This document shows, one piece after another, positions 1 through 7,142 of a stretch of DNA of 14,139 nucleotides. The DNA is from AC-51 sp046723385 (GTDB lineage Bacteria; Actinomycetota; UBA4738; HRBIN12), in assembly GCA_046723385.1 (NCBI GenBank), contig JBKOUM010000134.1:1-14139 (forward strand), in the 5' to 3' direction. Position 1 is the first letter of the stretch. The number at the start of each line of letters is the position of its first letter. The translations under genes and the position numbers were made by a program. The notes beneath the pieces are model-generated. The model saw only the letters and a list, made by a program, of their open reading frames with translations. It ran no database searches and was not told the origin of the DNA.

Positions 1-2
1 CC

Positions 3-905
3 GCCGAGCAGCGCAGCGGCGTCTGGTACCCCCGGTGGTACTGGCCGTCGTTCGTCGCGCCGGGGGCGATCTGGCTGGCCGCCCTGTTCGTCCTGCCGTT
101 CTACGTGGTGTTCGCGGTCGCGTTCGGCACGGTCGACTTCAACAACTTCGGGGCGGCGGTCCCGTACTACGCGCCGTGGTGGTGGTCGTTCGAGACCTTC
201 AACCAAACGCTGAGCAAGTTCTACGAGGGCACCCACATCTACCAGCAGCCGATGATCCGCACGTTCGAATACGTGCTCGCGGCCAGCGCGATCTGCCTCG
301 TCGTCGGGTACGCCGTCGCGTACTACACGGCTCGGTACGCCGGCCGGTACAAAGGCCTGATCCTGATCCTGCTCGTGTCTCCGTTCTGGATCAGCTACCT
401 GATGCGGATCTACGCGTGGCAGGGCCTCCTGGACAACGGCGGACCCATCAACTGGCTCCTCCGTCCGGTCGGGCTCGGCGACGTGAGGTGGCTCGAGGGC
501 AACCCGGTCACCGTGATCCTTGGACTCGTCTACGGCTACATCCCGTTCATGATCCTGCCGATCTACGCCTCGCTCGACCGGATCCAGGAGAGCCTCCTCG
601 AAGCCGGCCGCGACCTCGGGGCGAGCGGGCGACAGACCTTCTGGCGCGTGACGATCCCGCTGTCGCGACCGGCGATCCTTGCCGGGATCGTGATCGTCAC
701 GCTCCCGATGTTCGGCGACTACTACACGAATGACCTCCTCGGCTCGACGAAGACGGCGATGTTCGGCAACCTGATCCAGCAGCAACGGGAAGCGACGGGA
801 GGCGCGACGCGCGCGGCCAGCCTCGTGTTGATCCTCGGGGTGATCGTCCTGATCCCGATGCTCTACTACCTGCGCGAGACCCGTCGGCAATCGGAGCAGG
901 CGTGA
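3..905 (+). CDS. Polyamine-type ABC transporter permease, PotB-like (5' partial)
   Basis: Inner-membrane subunit of an ABC importer; it forms half of the transmembrane channel and couples to the ATPase. The frame is open from the window edge, so the start codon is outside; 300 residues are visible. A hydrophobic segment follows the first ~15 residues, and several more membrane segments follow in the MetI-like permease fold (binding-protein-dependent transport family). The EAA coupling loop is visible near residue 200 (EAGRDLGASGRQTFWRV, then a proline-containing helix). The stretch SPFWISYLMRIYAW is typical of PotB/PotH proteins. The stop overlaps the GTG of the next permease by 4 bp (GTGA), so the two are almost surely co-translated. 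The substrate is inferred from family resemblance and from the PotD-like gene at 4740-6008. An upstream member of the operon may lie outside the window. Confidence 0.9.
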   Translation, partial: AEQRSGVWYPRWYWPSFVAPGAIWLAALFVLPFYVVFAVAFGTVDFNNFGAAVPYYAPWWWSFETFNQTLSKFYEGTHIYQQPMIRTFEYVLAASAICLVVGYAVAYYTARYAGRYKGLILILLVSPFWISYLMRIYAWQGLLDNGGPINWLLRPVGLGDVRWLEGNPVTVILGLVYGYIPFMILPIYASLDRIQESLLEAGRDLGASGRQTFWRVTIPLSRPAILAGIVIVTLPMFGDYYTNDLLGSTKTAMFGNLIQQQREATGGATRAASLVLILGVIVLIPMLYYLRETRRQSEQA

Positions 906-1801
906 GCGCGACGATCTCGACCCCGACGCCGGTGCGGGCGCGTGGCTACTTCAAGAACCCGTGGCGTCAACCGCGGTTCCTGCAGGCGACGACGGTCGGC
1001 TACCTGCTGTGGTCGCTGCTCCCGGTCGTGATCGCCGTCTTCTTCTCGTTCAACGACGGACGCTCGCGCGTCACCTGGCAGGGGTTCTCGCTCCGTTGGT
1101 GGACCGGCGACCCGACGAACTCGCTCTTCCACGACGCCGCGATGCGAGCGGCGATGGCCCAGACGTACAAGCTGTCGATCCTGACCGTGCTGGTCGCGGT
1201 GCCGCTCGGGACGCTGTTCGCGATCGGCATCGACCGCTGGCACGGCCGGCCCGCAAGGACGGCGAACTTCGCGATGCTCCTGTCGTTCGTCGTGCCGGAG
1301 ATCATCCTGGGTGTCTCGCTCTACATCCTGTTCAGCAGCCTGCTCAAGGACGTCGTTCATCTCGGCACCCAGGCGCAGCTGCTCGGTCTCATCAGCTACC
1401 AGATCAGCTATCCGGTCATCATCGTCCGGGCTCGGCTCCTCTCGATCGGTCCCGAATACGAGGAGGCGGCGATGGATCTGGGCGCCACGCCTGGCCAGTC
1501 GATCCGCCGCGTGCTCCTGCCCCTGCTCGCGCCCGCGATCATGGCGAGCGTCGCGCTCGTGTTCGCGGATACCGTCGACGACTTCGTGACCGTCAATGCC
1601 CTCTCGAGCAGCGCCAGCTCCGAGACGCTCGCCCAGAAGATCTACTCGGCGGCCCGGGCCTCCCCCACGCCCGAGATCAACGCGGCAGCCACGACGATGC
1701 TGATCACGACGCTGCTCGTGATCGCGGGCGGGCTGATCTTCTACCGGCGGTTCAACCGCGGGCAGACGACGGCGGGCGCTGCGGACTTCGCACAGTTCTG
1801 A
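902..1801 (+). CDS. Polyamine-type ABC transporter permease, PotC-like
   Basis: Second channel subunit of the importer, 299 residues. The GTG start is supported by GGAG five bases upstream and by the 4-bp overlap with the preceding permease. The first ~30 residues are polar and cytoplasmic. Then come a membrane segment (about 31-50), a long extracytoplasmic loop rich in tryptophan, and further membrane helices. The EAA loop starts at about residue 188 (EEAAMDLGATPGQSIRRVLLP), the contact surface for the ATPase. The pattern FVVPEIILGVSLYILF and the DFVTVN segment after the EAA loop are typical of PotC/PotI. The gene ends tail to tail with the ATPase gene, with only three bases between the two stop codons, so there is no room for a dedicated terminator. 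Substrate class is inferred, not shown. Confidence 0.9.
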   Translation: MSATISTPTPVRARGYFKNPWRQPRFLQATTVGYLLWSLLPVVIAVFFSFNDGRSRVTWQGFSLRWWTGDPTNSLFHDAAMRAAMAQTYKLSILTVLVAVPLGTLFAIGIDRWHGRPARTANFAMLLSFVVPEIILGVSLYILFSSLLKDVVHLGTQAQLLGLISYQISYPVIIVRARLLSIGPEYEEAAMDLGATPGQSIRRVLLPLLAPAIMASVALVFADTVDDFVTVNALSSSASSETLAQKIYSAARASPTPEINAAATTMLITTLLVIAGGLIFYRRFNRGQTTAGAADFAQF

Positions 1802-1804
1802 CGC

Positions 1805-2929
1805 TCAGGCCCCGCTCGTGACCTCGAGCTCCGCACTCTCCAGCACCGCGGTGCCTCCGACCGCCAGCACCCTGAGGGCGTCGATCGGGAAATGCGCGAC
1901 GATAGCATCGCCGGAGGATCGCGTCTGCGCGTCGCCGTCGTTCGGGATCCACGCCTGCACCGTCTCGCCGGAGGCGAGGTGCAGGATCACCTGGAGCGTC
2001 GCGCCCACGTAGACGACCCGCTCGACCATCGCGGGGATCCTGTTCTCGCCGGCCGTACCCTGCGGTTCGATGTCGATCCGCTCGGGACGGATCGTCACCT
2101 TGCACGCGCCGACCAGGTCCGGCTCGCCTTGGCCCGCCACCAGCGCGAAGTCCCCGAGCTTGACGCCGCACCCATCGGGCAACGGACCCGTCGCATCGGC
2201 ATCCATCAGGTTGGAGACGCCCAGGAAGTCGGCGACGTAGGCCGTGGCCGGGTTCTCGTAGATGTCCTTCGGCTGTCCCACCTGCTCGACGCGCCCCTGC
2301 GACATCACGGCGATCCGATCGGACATGGTGAGCGCTTCCTCCTGGTCGTGCGTCACGTAGATGAACGTGATGCCGACCTCTTCCTGCAGCGCCTTCAACT
2401 CGATCTGGAGGCGCTTCCGGAGCTTGGCGTCGAGCGCGCCGAGCGGCTCATCGAGCAGCAAGACCTTCGGGTTCAGGATCAACGCGCGGGCGAGCGCCAC
2501 GCGCTGCTGCTGCCCGCCGGACAGCTGGTTGGGACGCCGCGTCGCGAACGAAGACATCTGGACGAGCTCGAGCGCCTTGCGAACTCGCTCCCGCGTCTCC
2601 TCTTTCGACGTCTTCTGGTACTTCAGCCCGAACGCCACGTTCTCCTCGACGGTCAGGTGCGGGAACAACGCGTAGTTCTGGAACACCGTGTTGACGTTCC
2701 GCTTGTGCGGGGGCGTCTGCGCCATGTCGGCGCCATCGAGCAGGATCTGCCCCTCGCTCGGCCGCTCGAACCCCGCGATCATCCGCAAGGTCGTCGTCTT
2801 GCCGCAGCCGGACGGACCCAGGAGCGAGAAGAACTCACCGGATGGCATCTGGAGGTTGACGCCGGCGACGGCCGTGAACTCACCGAACCGTTTGACCAGG
2901 TCTACGAGTTGGACCTCTCCTCCCGCCAT
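1805..2929 (-). CDS. Polyamine-type ABC transporter ATP-binding protein, PotA-like
   Basis: Cytoplasmic ATPase that powers import through the two permeases, 374 residues, the usual PotA length. Motifs in order: Walker A GPSGCGKTTT (38-47), Q-loop Gln84, signature LSGGQQQR (136-143), Walker B VLLLDEP (156-162), D-loop GALD, and switch His194 in YVTHDQEEA. The C-terminal third is a TOBE-type regulatory domain, as in PotA and MalK. The frame stays open upstream of the chosen ATG, but the residues there are low-complexity Arg/Ser/Pro. The ATG at 2929 gives a normal N-terminus and sits just after a good promoter (2940-2968). The gene faces its permease partners, an uncommon layout because pot genes are normally collinear. 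It therefore has its own promoter and could be controlled apart from them. Confidence 0.93.
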   Translation of the reverse strand: MAGGEVQLVDLVKRFGEFTAVAGVNLQMPSGEFFSLLGPSGCGKTTTLRMIAGFERPSEGQILLDGADMAQTPPHKRNVNTVFQNYALFPHLTVEENVAFGLKYQKTSKEETRERVRKALELVQMSSFATRRPNQLSGGQQQRVALARALILNPKVLLLDEPLGALDAKLRKRLQIELKALQEEVGITFIYVTHDQEEALTMSDRIAVMSQGRVEQVGQPKDIYENPATAYVADFLGVSNLMDADATGPLPDGCGVKLGDFALVAGQGEPDLVGACKVTIRPERIDIEPQGTAGENRIPAMVERVVYVGATLQVILHLASGETVQAWIPNDGDAQTRSSGDAIVAHFPIDALRVLAVGGTAVLESAELEVTSGA

Positions 2930-2939
2930 GGTCGGCGAG

Positions 2940-2968
2940 TCTATATCCCCGCTCCCAGCGTGGGTCAA
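2940..2968 (-). promoter_or_regulatory. Sigma-A-type promoter of the PotA-like gene
   Basis: Reading leftwards, -35 TTGACC (2963-2968) and -10 TATAGA (2940-2945) are separated by exactly 17 bases. A start point about seven bases past the -10 box would lie near 2932-2934, only 4-6 bases before the ATG at 2929. The message would then be leaderless or nearly so, which agrees with the absence of a Shine-Dalgarno sequence. The element lies in the 74-bp gap shared with the divergent MFS gene. The match is by eye, and no transcript data are available. Confidence 0.65.
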
Positions 2969-3003
2969 CCGCCTCCGAGGCGACGTGCCATCATGCGCGG
3001 ACG

Positions 3004-4215
3004 ATGGAGCCAGAGCCGCACCCGGCCTTGATCGATCCCGACGCCCGGCCCGACGCGAGGCCGGAGGCCAGACGGATCCCCGTGCTCCTCGCCGGCTACT
3101 GGTCGTTCGGTCAGTACTGGGGCGTCTGGGTGATCCTGGTCGCCGAGCTGAACCGCGATCATGGACTCTCGTACGGGCGCGAAGGGATCCTGCTCGCGCT
3201 CCTGTCGATCGTCGCGGTCGTGACGATGGCGTTCGGCGCGCCGCGACTCGCACGGTTGCCCCTGGGGGTGCTCGTCTGCGGCTCGCTCGCGACGCTCGGG
3301 GTCGGCGCCCTCGCGATGGCCGTGTTCCCAACCTCGGTGTTGTGGATCGCGTTCATGGTGGTCGGCGCCGGGAACGGTCTGATCGACGTCTTCCTGAACG
3401 TCGACGCGCAGCGGATCGAGGTCGGAACCGGCCGACCCGTCCTGCAGTGGCTGCACGCGAGCTACGCGGCGGGGGGCGTCACCGGCGCGTGCATCGGCGG
3501 TGCGATCGTGGCCGCCGGGGTCGATTACCGCGTGGGGATCGCGATCGCCGCGGGAACCCTGTTCCTCACCGCGGTCTGGAACGGCCTCACCGGGTCACGA
3601 GCGCGCGCCGCGTCGGAGGAAGCCACGACCTTCTCGCTCTCCGCGTTCCGGCGCCATCCCGCGCTGTGGATCCCGGGGCTCGTGATCCTGTTCGCGTTCC
3701 TGGTCGAGGGGTCGATGGACACGTGGTCCGGTCTCTACCTGCAGGATCAGCTCGGCGCCACGGCGCTCAAGGCCGCGCTCGCCTTCGCCGCGTTCTCGGC
3801 GTCGCTCTGCCTCGGGCGCTTGTTCGCCGGGCGCGTGCTGTTCGGGCTGGGGCGGAGGGCGACGATCGTGATCTCGGGGATCGGGGCCGCCGCGGGCGGG
3901 GCCGTCGCGGCGGCGACCGACAGCCCGGTCGTCGTCGCGGTCGCGTTCCTCGTCATGGGCTTCGCGATCTCGGCGGCCGCTCCGGCGGCGTTCGGCATGG
4001 TCGACGAGGCCGCGCCCGGCGACCAGGCGAACGGCGTCGCCGCCGTCACCACGATCGGGTACAGCGGGTTCGTGTGGAGCCCAGCGATCTTCGGCTGGAT
4101 CGCGCAGGCCTTCGACCTGCGCGCGGCCATGGTCGTCATCGTCAGCTCGACCGCCGGGATCATCGTCACGGGGCTGCTCGCGCCGCGCCGTTCGCCGAGC
4201 GTCAGGAAAGGTTGA
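3004..4215 (+). CDS. MFS transporter, YbjJ-like
   Basis: Major facilitator superfamily membrane carrier, 403 residues, the usual length for a 12-helix protein. A charged ~25-residue N-terminus precedes the first helix (VLLAGYWSFGQYWGVWVILV). Repeated hydrophobic segments run to the C-terminus, with a central polar loop near residues 198-215 between the two six-helix halves. The segment GAGNGLIDVFLNVDAQRIEVG, followed by a conserved HASYAAGG, matches the pattern in YbjJ-like MFS proteins (N...R...H..FS.GG). No substrate can be read from the sequence. The ATG start has no clear Shine-Dalgarno sequence; another ATG 11 bases upstream is out of frame. The gene is divergent from the PotA-like ATPase, and a link to polyamine transport is not shown. 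Confidence 0.88.
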   Translation: MEPEPHPALIDPDARPDARPEARRIPVLLAGYWSFGQYWGVWVILVAELNRDHGLSYGREGILLALLSIVAVVTMAFGAPRLARLPLGVLVCGSLATLGVGALAMAVFPTSVLWIAFMVVGAGNGLIDVFLNVDAQRIEVGTGRPVLQWLHASYAAGGVTGACIGGAIVAAGVDYRVGIAIAAGTLFLTAVWNGLTGSRARAASEEATTFSLSAFRRHPALWIPGLVILFAFLVEGSMDTWSGLYLQDQLGATALKAALAFAAFSASLCLGRLFAGRVLFGLGRRATIVISGIGAAAGGAVAAATDSPVVVAVAFLVMGFAISAAAPAAFGMVDEAAPGDQANGVAAVTTIGYSGFVWSPAIFGWIAQAFDLRAAMVVIVSSTAGIIVTGLLAPRRSPSVRKG

Positions 4216-4237
4216 GGGAGACCGCAGCGCCTATCGC

Positions 4238-4251
4238 CCGTCCCCGGACGG
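4238..4251 (+). terminator. Small inverted repeat after the MFS gene
   Basis: CCGTCC and GGACGG are separated by two bases, 22 bases after the MFS stop codon. The tight loop means that only four or five pairs could form in RNA. No T-run follows. It may be a weak terminator for the MFS gene, or it may be chance in GC-rich DNA just ahead of the lipoprotein promoter. Confidence 0.25.
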
Positions 4252-4254
4252 CGG

Positions 4255-4260
4255 TAGTGT
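4255..4260 (+). promoter_or_regulatory. -10 box placed for a leaderless lipoprotein message
   Basis: TAGTGT fits the TANNNT -10 pattern and ends six bases before the ATG at 4267. This is the spacing expected when transcription starts at the A of the start codon. No Shine-Dalgarno sequence precedes the ATG, and no convincing -35 box lies 17-18 bases upstream. Leaderless genes with this layout are common in actinobacteria; assignment here is inferred from spacing. Confidence 0.45.
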
Positions 4261-4266
4261 CGTCGG

Positions 4267-4770
4267 ATGAGGCTCCGACGCTGGATCGCGGTCGCGGCCG
4301 GGCTCGTCATGTGCGCCTCGTGCTCGCACGGCCCGGACACGTTCGCGCCTCTCCGGCAGACGACGGTCGAAGCGATCCCGGGGACGTTCAGCTACGAGCT
4401 CGAGCCGGTCGGCGGGTTCCGCCCGGTGATCACCCCGGATGCGGACTACACCGCGCTCACGCGCCGGACCTCGGGAACCGTGATGGTGACGCTCGCGACC
4501 GTCCACGACAGCGATTTCGGGACGCGGTGGGGGCCCGCGTGGGTCTTCTTCGCCCGCGACGTGTGCTACGCGACGTCGAAGGGCGACCTCGTCTCGCCCG
4601 CCCGATCCGGCAACGACCCCTGCAGCGACGCGAACATGTGGGTGCAGGTGATCGATGCCACGAACGGGGTGGCGCTCGGGTCGTTCACCGCGTACGACGG
4701 GACCGGCAGGTGGACGCCCGAGCGGCGGGGGGATCCGGCTCAGGTCCCGGGAACGACCCGGTTCCACTGA
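4267..4770 (+). CDS. Small exported protein, probable lipoprotein, unknown function
   Basis: A 167-residue protein I do not recognise. The N-terminus MRLRRWIAVAAGLVMCASCS has the shape of a lipoprotein signal: basic residues, a hydrophobic core, then cysteine. Cys19 is preceded by A-S, but position -3 is Cys instead of the usual Leu, so the lipobox is imperfect; Cys16 is the other candidate. The mature part is mostly beta-like and rich in Thr, Gly, Asp and aromatic residues. It has two further cysteines (in DVCYAT and DPCSD) that could form a disulfide outside the cell. The gene follows the MFS gene by 51 bases and ends with a 31-bp tail-to-tail overlap with the PotD-like gene on the other strand. 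Codon bias matches its neighbours, which supports it being coding. Confidence 0.65.
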   Translation: MRLRRWIAVAAGLVMCASCSHGPDTFAPLRQTTVEAIPGTFSYELEPVGGFRPVITPDADYTALTRRTSGTVMVTLATVHDSDFGTRWGPAWVFFARDVCYATSKGDLVSPARSGNDPCSDANMWVQVIDATNGVALGSFTAYDGTGRWTPERRGDPAQVPGTTRFH

Positions 4771-6008
4771 TCGAGCCAGCGCGCCTGCTCTGAAGGGCCG
4801 AACCCCACGAGCATCTGTCCCTGCGCGAACCCATCCTCCGAGATGAGGGCGTTCAAGAGGTTCGACGGCACGGCGTCGTGCCACGGGAACGCGGGATCCG
4901 CGAAGGCGGCGGCGGTCGCGTCCCGGAGCGGAGGCTGGTAGCCGTTCCACGAGAAGTTGTCCATCGCGGTGTCGAAGTCGAGCAGGTGGTTCAGGAACGC
5001 GTGCGCGAGGACGGGGTTCCGCCCCTGGGCACAGATCGCCGTGAGGTCGCAGCCCACGACGAGGCCGGGGCCCGCGGGGGCACGGTAGCGCAGCTGCCGC
5101 GCCACGCTCGCTCCTGACCCCGGGTCGCCCTCCTCGGCGTACCGGGGCGCCGTCAGCACGTCGCCCGACCACGCCTGGTGCGCGACGAACTCTCCCTCCG
5201 GCAGTCCCTCCTCCGCTCCCTCGATCGTGAAGCGCACGCCCGCGACGCGGACGGCCTCTTCGAGGCCGTCCGCGGCGCGTGCGAGCTGCGCGTCGGTGGC
5301 CCCTTTCAGGTCGACGACGCCGTCGCGGAGCAGCGCGAGCGACAGCGCCTCCAGGTACTCGTCGTAGATCCCGAGCCGGCCGCGGTACCGGCCGTCCCAG
5401 AGGATCGCGAACGGATCGGTCGCGTCGGGGGCGTCGGCCGGTGCGACGAGATCGTCGCGCCACCCGACCCCACTCGAGTAGACCGTATAGGGAACGGTGT
5501 AGGCGAGGTTGGGGTCGTACACGGGACGGTCGGTGCCGTTGAACCAGGACCAGAGGTTCGCGATGTTCGGCAGGTAGTCATGGGTGAGTGGGCGGAGCAT
5601 GCCCGCCCGGACCAGGTCGGGCAACGCGTCGATCGTCGGGAAGAAGACGTCGAAGTCCGAGCCCGGCTCCCGCAGGCGTGCGATCGCTTCGTCGATCCGC
5701 TGGAAGCTCTCGACGTGGACCCGGACGTTCGCGTCCGCGTGCCGCCGCGCGAAGGCGTCGAGGACCTTCGCCGACAAGTAATCCTTCCACTGGTAGACGC
5801 GGAGCGTCGCGTCCCGCTCGATCGGGAGGCCGCTCTGGAGCGGCTCGACGGTGGCCCCGCCCGTGGGTCGCTGGGACGACCGCTCGCACGCCGCCAAGAG
5901 CGCACCGACGATCGGGATCGACGCGCCGCCGAGCGCCGCGACGCGCAGGAACCGGCGGCGATCGATCCGGGGCCCTACGCGGATTTCTCGATCTCGCCGT
6001 CGTGCCAT
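4740..6008 (-). CDS. Polyamine-type ABC transporter substrate-binding lipoprotein, PotD-like (Tat-exported)
   Basis: Captures the substrate outside the membrane and delivers it to the permeases; 422 residues. The N-terminus has a twin-arginine motif (DRRRFLRVA, 16-24), a hydrophobic stretch and a lipobox LAAC ending at Cys41. It should therefore leave folded by Tat and be lipid-anchored, as many actinobacterial binding proteins are. The mature part follows the PotD fold. By-eye alignment to E. coli PotD suggests several ligand contacts are kept: Trp74 and Tyr77 (YQWKDY), acidic 216-220 (DEYLE), Trp280, Asp321 (GCDLTAI) and Tyr357 (NGYQPP). The Ser/Tyr pair after PotD strand 2 is not kept (FPTIDA), so the ligand may differ from spermidine/putrescine. 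The start is fixed by a very strong ribosome site at 6014-6023. It overlaps the upstream ABM-like gene by 34 bp. Confidence 0.88.
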   Translation of the reverse strand: MARRRDREIRVGPRIDRRRFLRVAALGGASIPIVGALLAACERSSQRPTGGATVEPLQSGLPIERDATLRVYQWKDYLSAKVLDAFARRHADANVRVHVESFQRIDEAIARLREPGSDFDVFFPTIDALPDLVRAGMLRPLTHDYLPNIANLWSWFNGTDRPVYDPNLAYTVPYTVYSSGVGWRDDLVAPADAPDATDPFAILWDGRYRGRLGIYDEYLEALSLALLRDGVVDLKGATDAQLARAADGLEEAVRVAGVRFTIEGAEEGLPEGEFVAHQAWSGDVLTAPRYAEEGDPGSGASVARQLRYRAPAGPGLVVGCDLTAICAQGRNPVLAHAFLNHLLDFDTAMDNFSWNGYQPPLRDATAAAFADPAFPWHDAVPSNLLNALISEDGFAQGQMLVGFGPSEQARWLDQWNRVVPGT

Positions 6009-6259
6009 TCGGGCTCCTCCTCCAGGAGCGCGCGGTACTTCACGTAGGTCTCGTGCATCCGCGGGTCGTCCGCGTTCGCGTCATAGGATGCCCGATCCTC
6101 GAAGATCGCGAGCAACCACACGTTGTCGCTGTCGTTCTCCGAGAGGACGTACGTGGCGACGTATCCCTTGACGTCGCGCCCTTCGTCTTCCTTGAAGATC
6201 GCGCGGATCGCGTCGCGGTTCTCCGGCTTGACCACCATCCGTGAGCACGTCCCGTACAT
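5975..6259 (-). CDS. ABM-like dimeric alpha/beta-barrel protein
   Basis: A 94-residue protein with the compact beta-alpha-beta pattern of the antibiotic-biosynthesis-monooxygenase/dimeric alpha-beta barrel family. The strand MYGTCSRMVVKP is followed by a helix (ENRDAIRAIFKE), then YVATYVLSEN, then VWLLAIFEDRASYDANA. The ending is DPRMHETYVKYRALLEEEPEW, typical of these proteins. Members act as small monooxygenases, heme-handling proteins or ligand-binding dimers; no catalytic residue can be pointed to here. The start at 6259 is preferred because a purine-rich AAGGGGGAGG directly precedes it; an in-frame ATG at 6274 has no ribosome site. The gene overlaps the start of the PotD-like gene by 34 bp in another frame, so the two are likely translationally coupled. 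An ABM protein next to a transporter binding protein is unusual. Confidence 0.75.
   Translation of the reverse strand: MYGTCSRMVVKPENRDAIRAIFKEDEGRDVKGYVATYVLSENDSDNVWLLAIFEDRASYDANADDPRMHETYVKYRALLEEEPEWHDGEIEKSA
6014..6023 (-). promoter_or_regulatory. Strong ribosome binding site for the PotD-like gene
   Basis: On the minus strand GGAGGAGGAG lies five bases before the ATG at 6008. It sits inside the ABM-like coding sequence, where it encodes part of LEEEP. It decides the start of the binding protein and suggests that the product is made in excess over the ABM-like protein from one message. Confidence 0.7.
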
Positions 6260-6275
6260 GCCTCCCCCTTCCATC

Positions 6276-6325
6276 CGAACGCCCGATCAGACGTTCGCTC
6301 CGTGAGCGTACGCTCCGGGAGCGTC
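6276..6325. repeat. Cluster of short inverted repeats between SDR and ABM genes
   Basis: Three small dyads sit side by side. CGAACG (6276-6281) pairs with CGTTCG (6292-6297). CGCTC pairs with GAGCG (6296-6308). ACGCTCC pairs with GGAGCGT (6310-6324), around one base. The last two also form an imperfect 15-bp direct repeat. They begin at the SDR stop codon, so they may end or attenuate the SDR transcript before the ABM/PotD pair, or serve as protein-binding sites. No T-run is present. Confidence 0.4.
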
Positions 6326-7142
6326 AGGCGGTACCGGACTCGAGGTCGGGCGGCGGCGTCCCGAGCCCCCAGGCGTCCGCGCCCCCGTCGACCGCGATCG
6401 TCGTCCCCGTCACGTAGCCAGCTGCCGGCGTCGCCAGGAACGCGATCACCGACGCGACCTCCTCGGGCGTCCCCGGACGCTTCATCGGGACCAACGCCGC
6501 GAACCGATCGACCTCCTCGTGCCCTCCGTACCCGAGCAACCCCTCGGTCTCGATCAGCCCGGCCGCGATGCACACCGCGCGGATCCCGTAGGCGGACCAC
6601 TCGAGCGCGATGCCGGACGAGAACGTCTCGAGGGCGCTGCGGGCCATCGCCGAGTGGACCATCGAGGGGATCGCCCGCCGTGGGCTGAAACCGATGACGC
6701 ACACGAAGCCGCGGCGCTGCGGGATCATCCATCGCTCGGCGACGCGCTGCGTCACGTCCCACACCGCGTCGACGTTCAACCGATGCACGGCGCGGAGCCC
6801 CTTCGTCGACGTGTGCACGAGCGGAGCCGCGAACTGACCACCGGCGCTGTGCACCAGCGCGTCGACGTGCTCGTGTCGCGCGGCGACCTCGTCGAGGAAC
6901 GCCACGACCTGGTCCGGCTCGCGGACGTCGCACGAGCGGGCGAGACAGGCGTCGGTGCCGAGCTCGGCCTCGACGGCGGCGATCTGCTCCGGCCGCCGGC
7001 CGCAGATCGCGACGCGCGCGCCGGCGCCCACGAACGCTCGCGCGGTCGCCCGCCCGATCCCGGTCCCGCCGCCGGTGACGATCGCGACGTGGCCAGAGAG
7101 CGCATCCGGCGAAAGGGGCGAGCGCGACGGCGCCTCTACCAT
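6324..7142 (-). CDS. Short-chain dehydrogenase/reductase, PECR/citronellol-dehydrogenase-like
   Basis: NAD(P)-dependent oxidoreductase with a Rossmann fold, 272 residues, normal for a classical SDR. The cofactor motif TGGGTGIG is at 23-30, followed by CGRR after strand 2, a CDVRE acidic site, and SAGG at 99-102. The C-terminus has the usual VTGTTIAVDGG. The catalytic YxxxK is not standard: the region reads PSMVHSAMARSALE (159-172), with Ser/His in place of Tyr and Arg168 in place of Lys; Ser153 may be kept. The same HS..AR pattern and the GGQF..P...S.KG stretch occur in peroxisomal trans-2-enoyl-CoA reductase and relatives, so this is a subfamily trait and not decay. The substrate may be an enoyl-CoA or terpenoid alcohol; this is unproven. 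The ATG at 7142 is chosen because residues before it look non-coding. Confidence 0.88.
   Translation of the reverse strand: MVEAPSRSPLSPDALSGHVAIVTGGGTGIGRATARAFVGAGARVAICGRRPEQIAAVEAELGTDACLARSCDVREPDQVVAFLDEVAARHEHVDALVHSAGGQFAAPLVHTSTKGLRAVHRLNVDAVWDVTQRVAERWMIPQRRGFVCVIGFSPRRAIPSMVHSAMARSALETFSSGIALEWSAYGIRAVCIAAGLIETEGLLGYGGHEEVDRFAALVPMKRPGTPEEVASVIAFLATPAAGYVTGTTIAVDGGADAWGLGTPPPDLESGTA

Noticed and set aside
2930..3331. N-terminal extension of the ATPase frame by 134 residues.
   Set aside because: The extension is Arg/Ser-rich, overlaps the MFS gene, and the ATG at 2929 has a promoter directly upstream and gives a standard N-terminus.
2688..4793. Long plus-strand open frame spanning the ATPase start and the MFS gene.
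   Set aside because: Low-complexity Arg/Gly-rich product, out of frame with the MFS protein whose membrane helices and motifs are clear.
4231..5463. Minus-strand open frame overlapping the lipoprotein and the binding protein.
   Set aside because: Arg/Pro-rich translation without motifs; the binding-protein frame in the same region has a Tat signal, lipobox and PotD-like residues.
6324..7142. Reading the SDR as a pseudogene because of the missing Tyr and Lys.
   Set aside because: The frame is intact and full length, and the HS..AR pattern is shared by PECR-like enzymes, so it looks like a functional variant.
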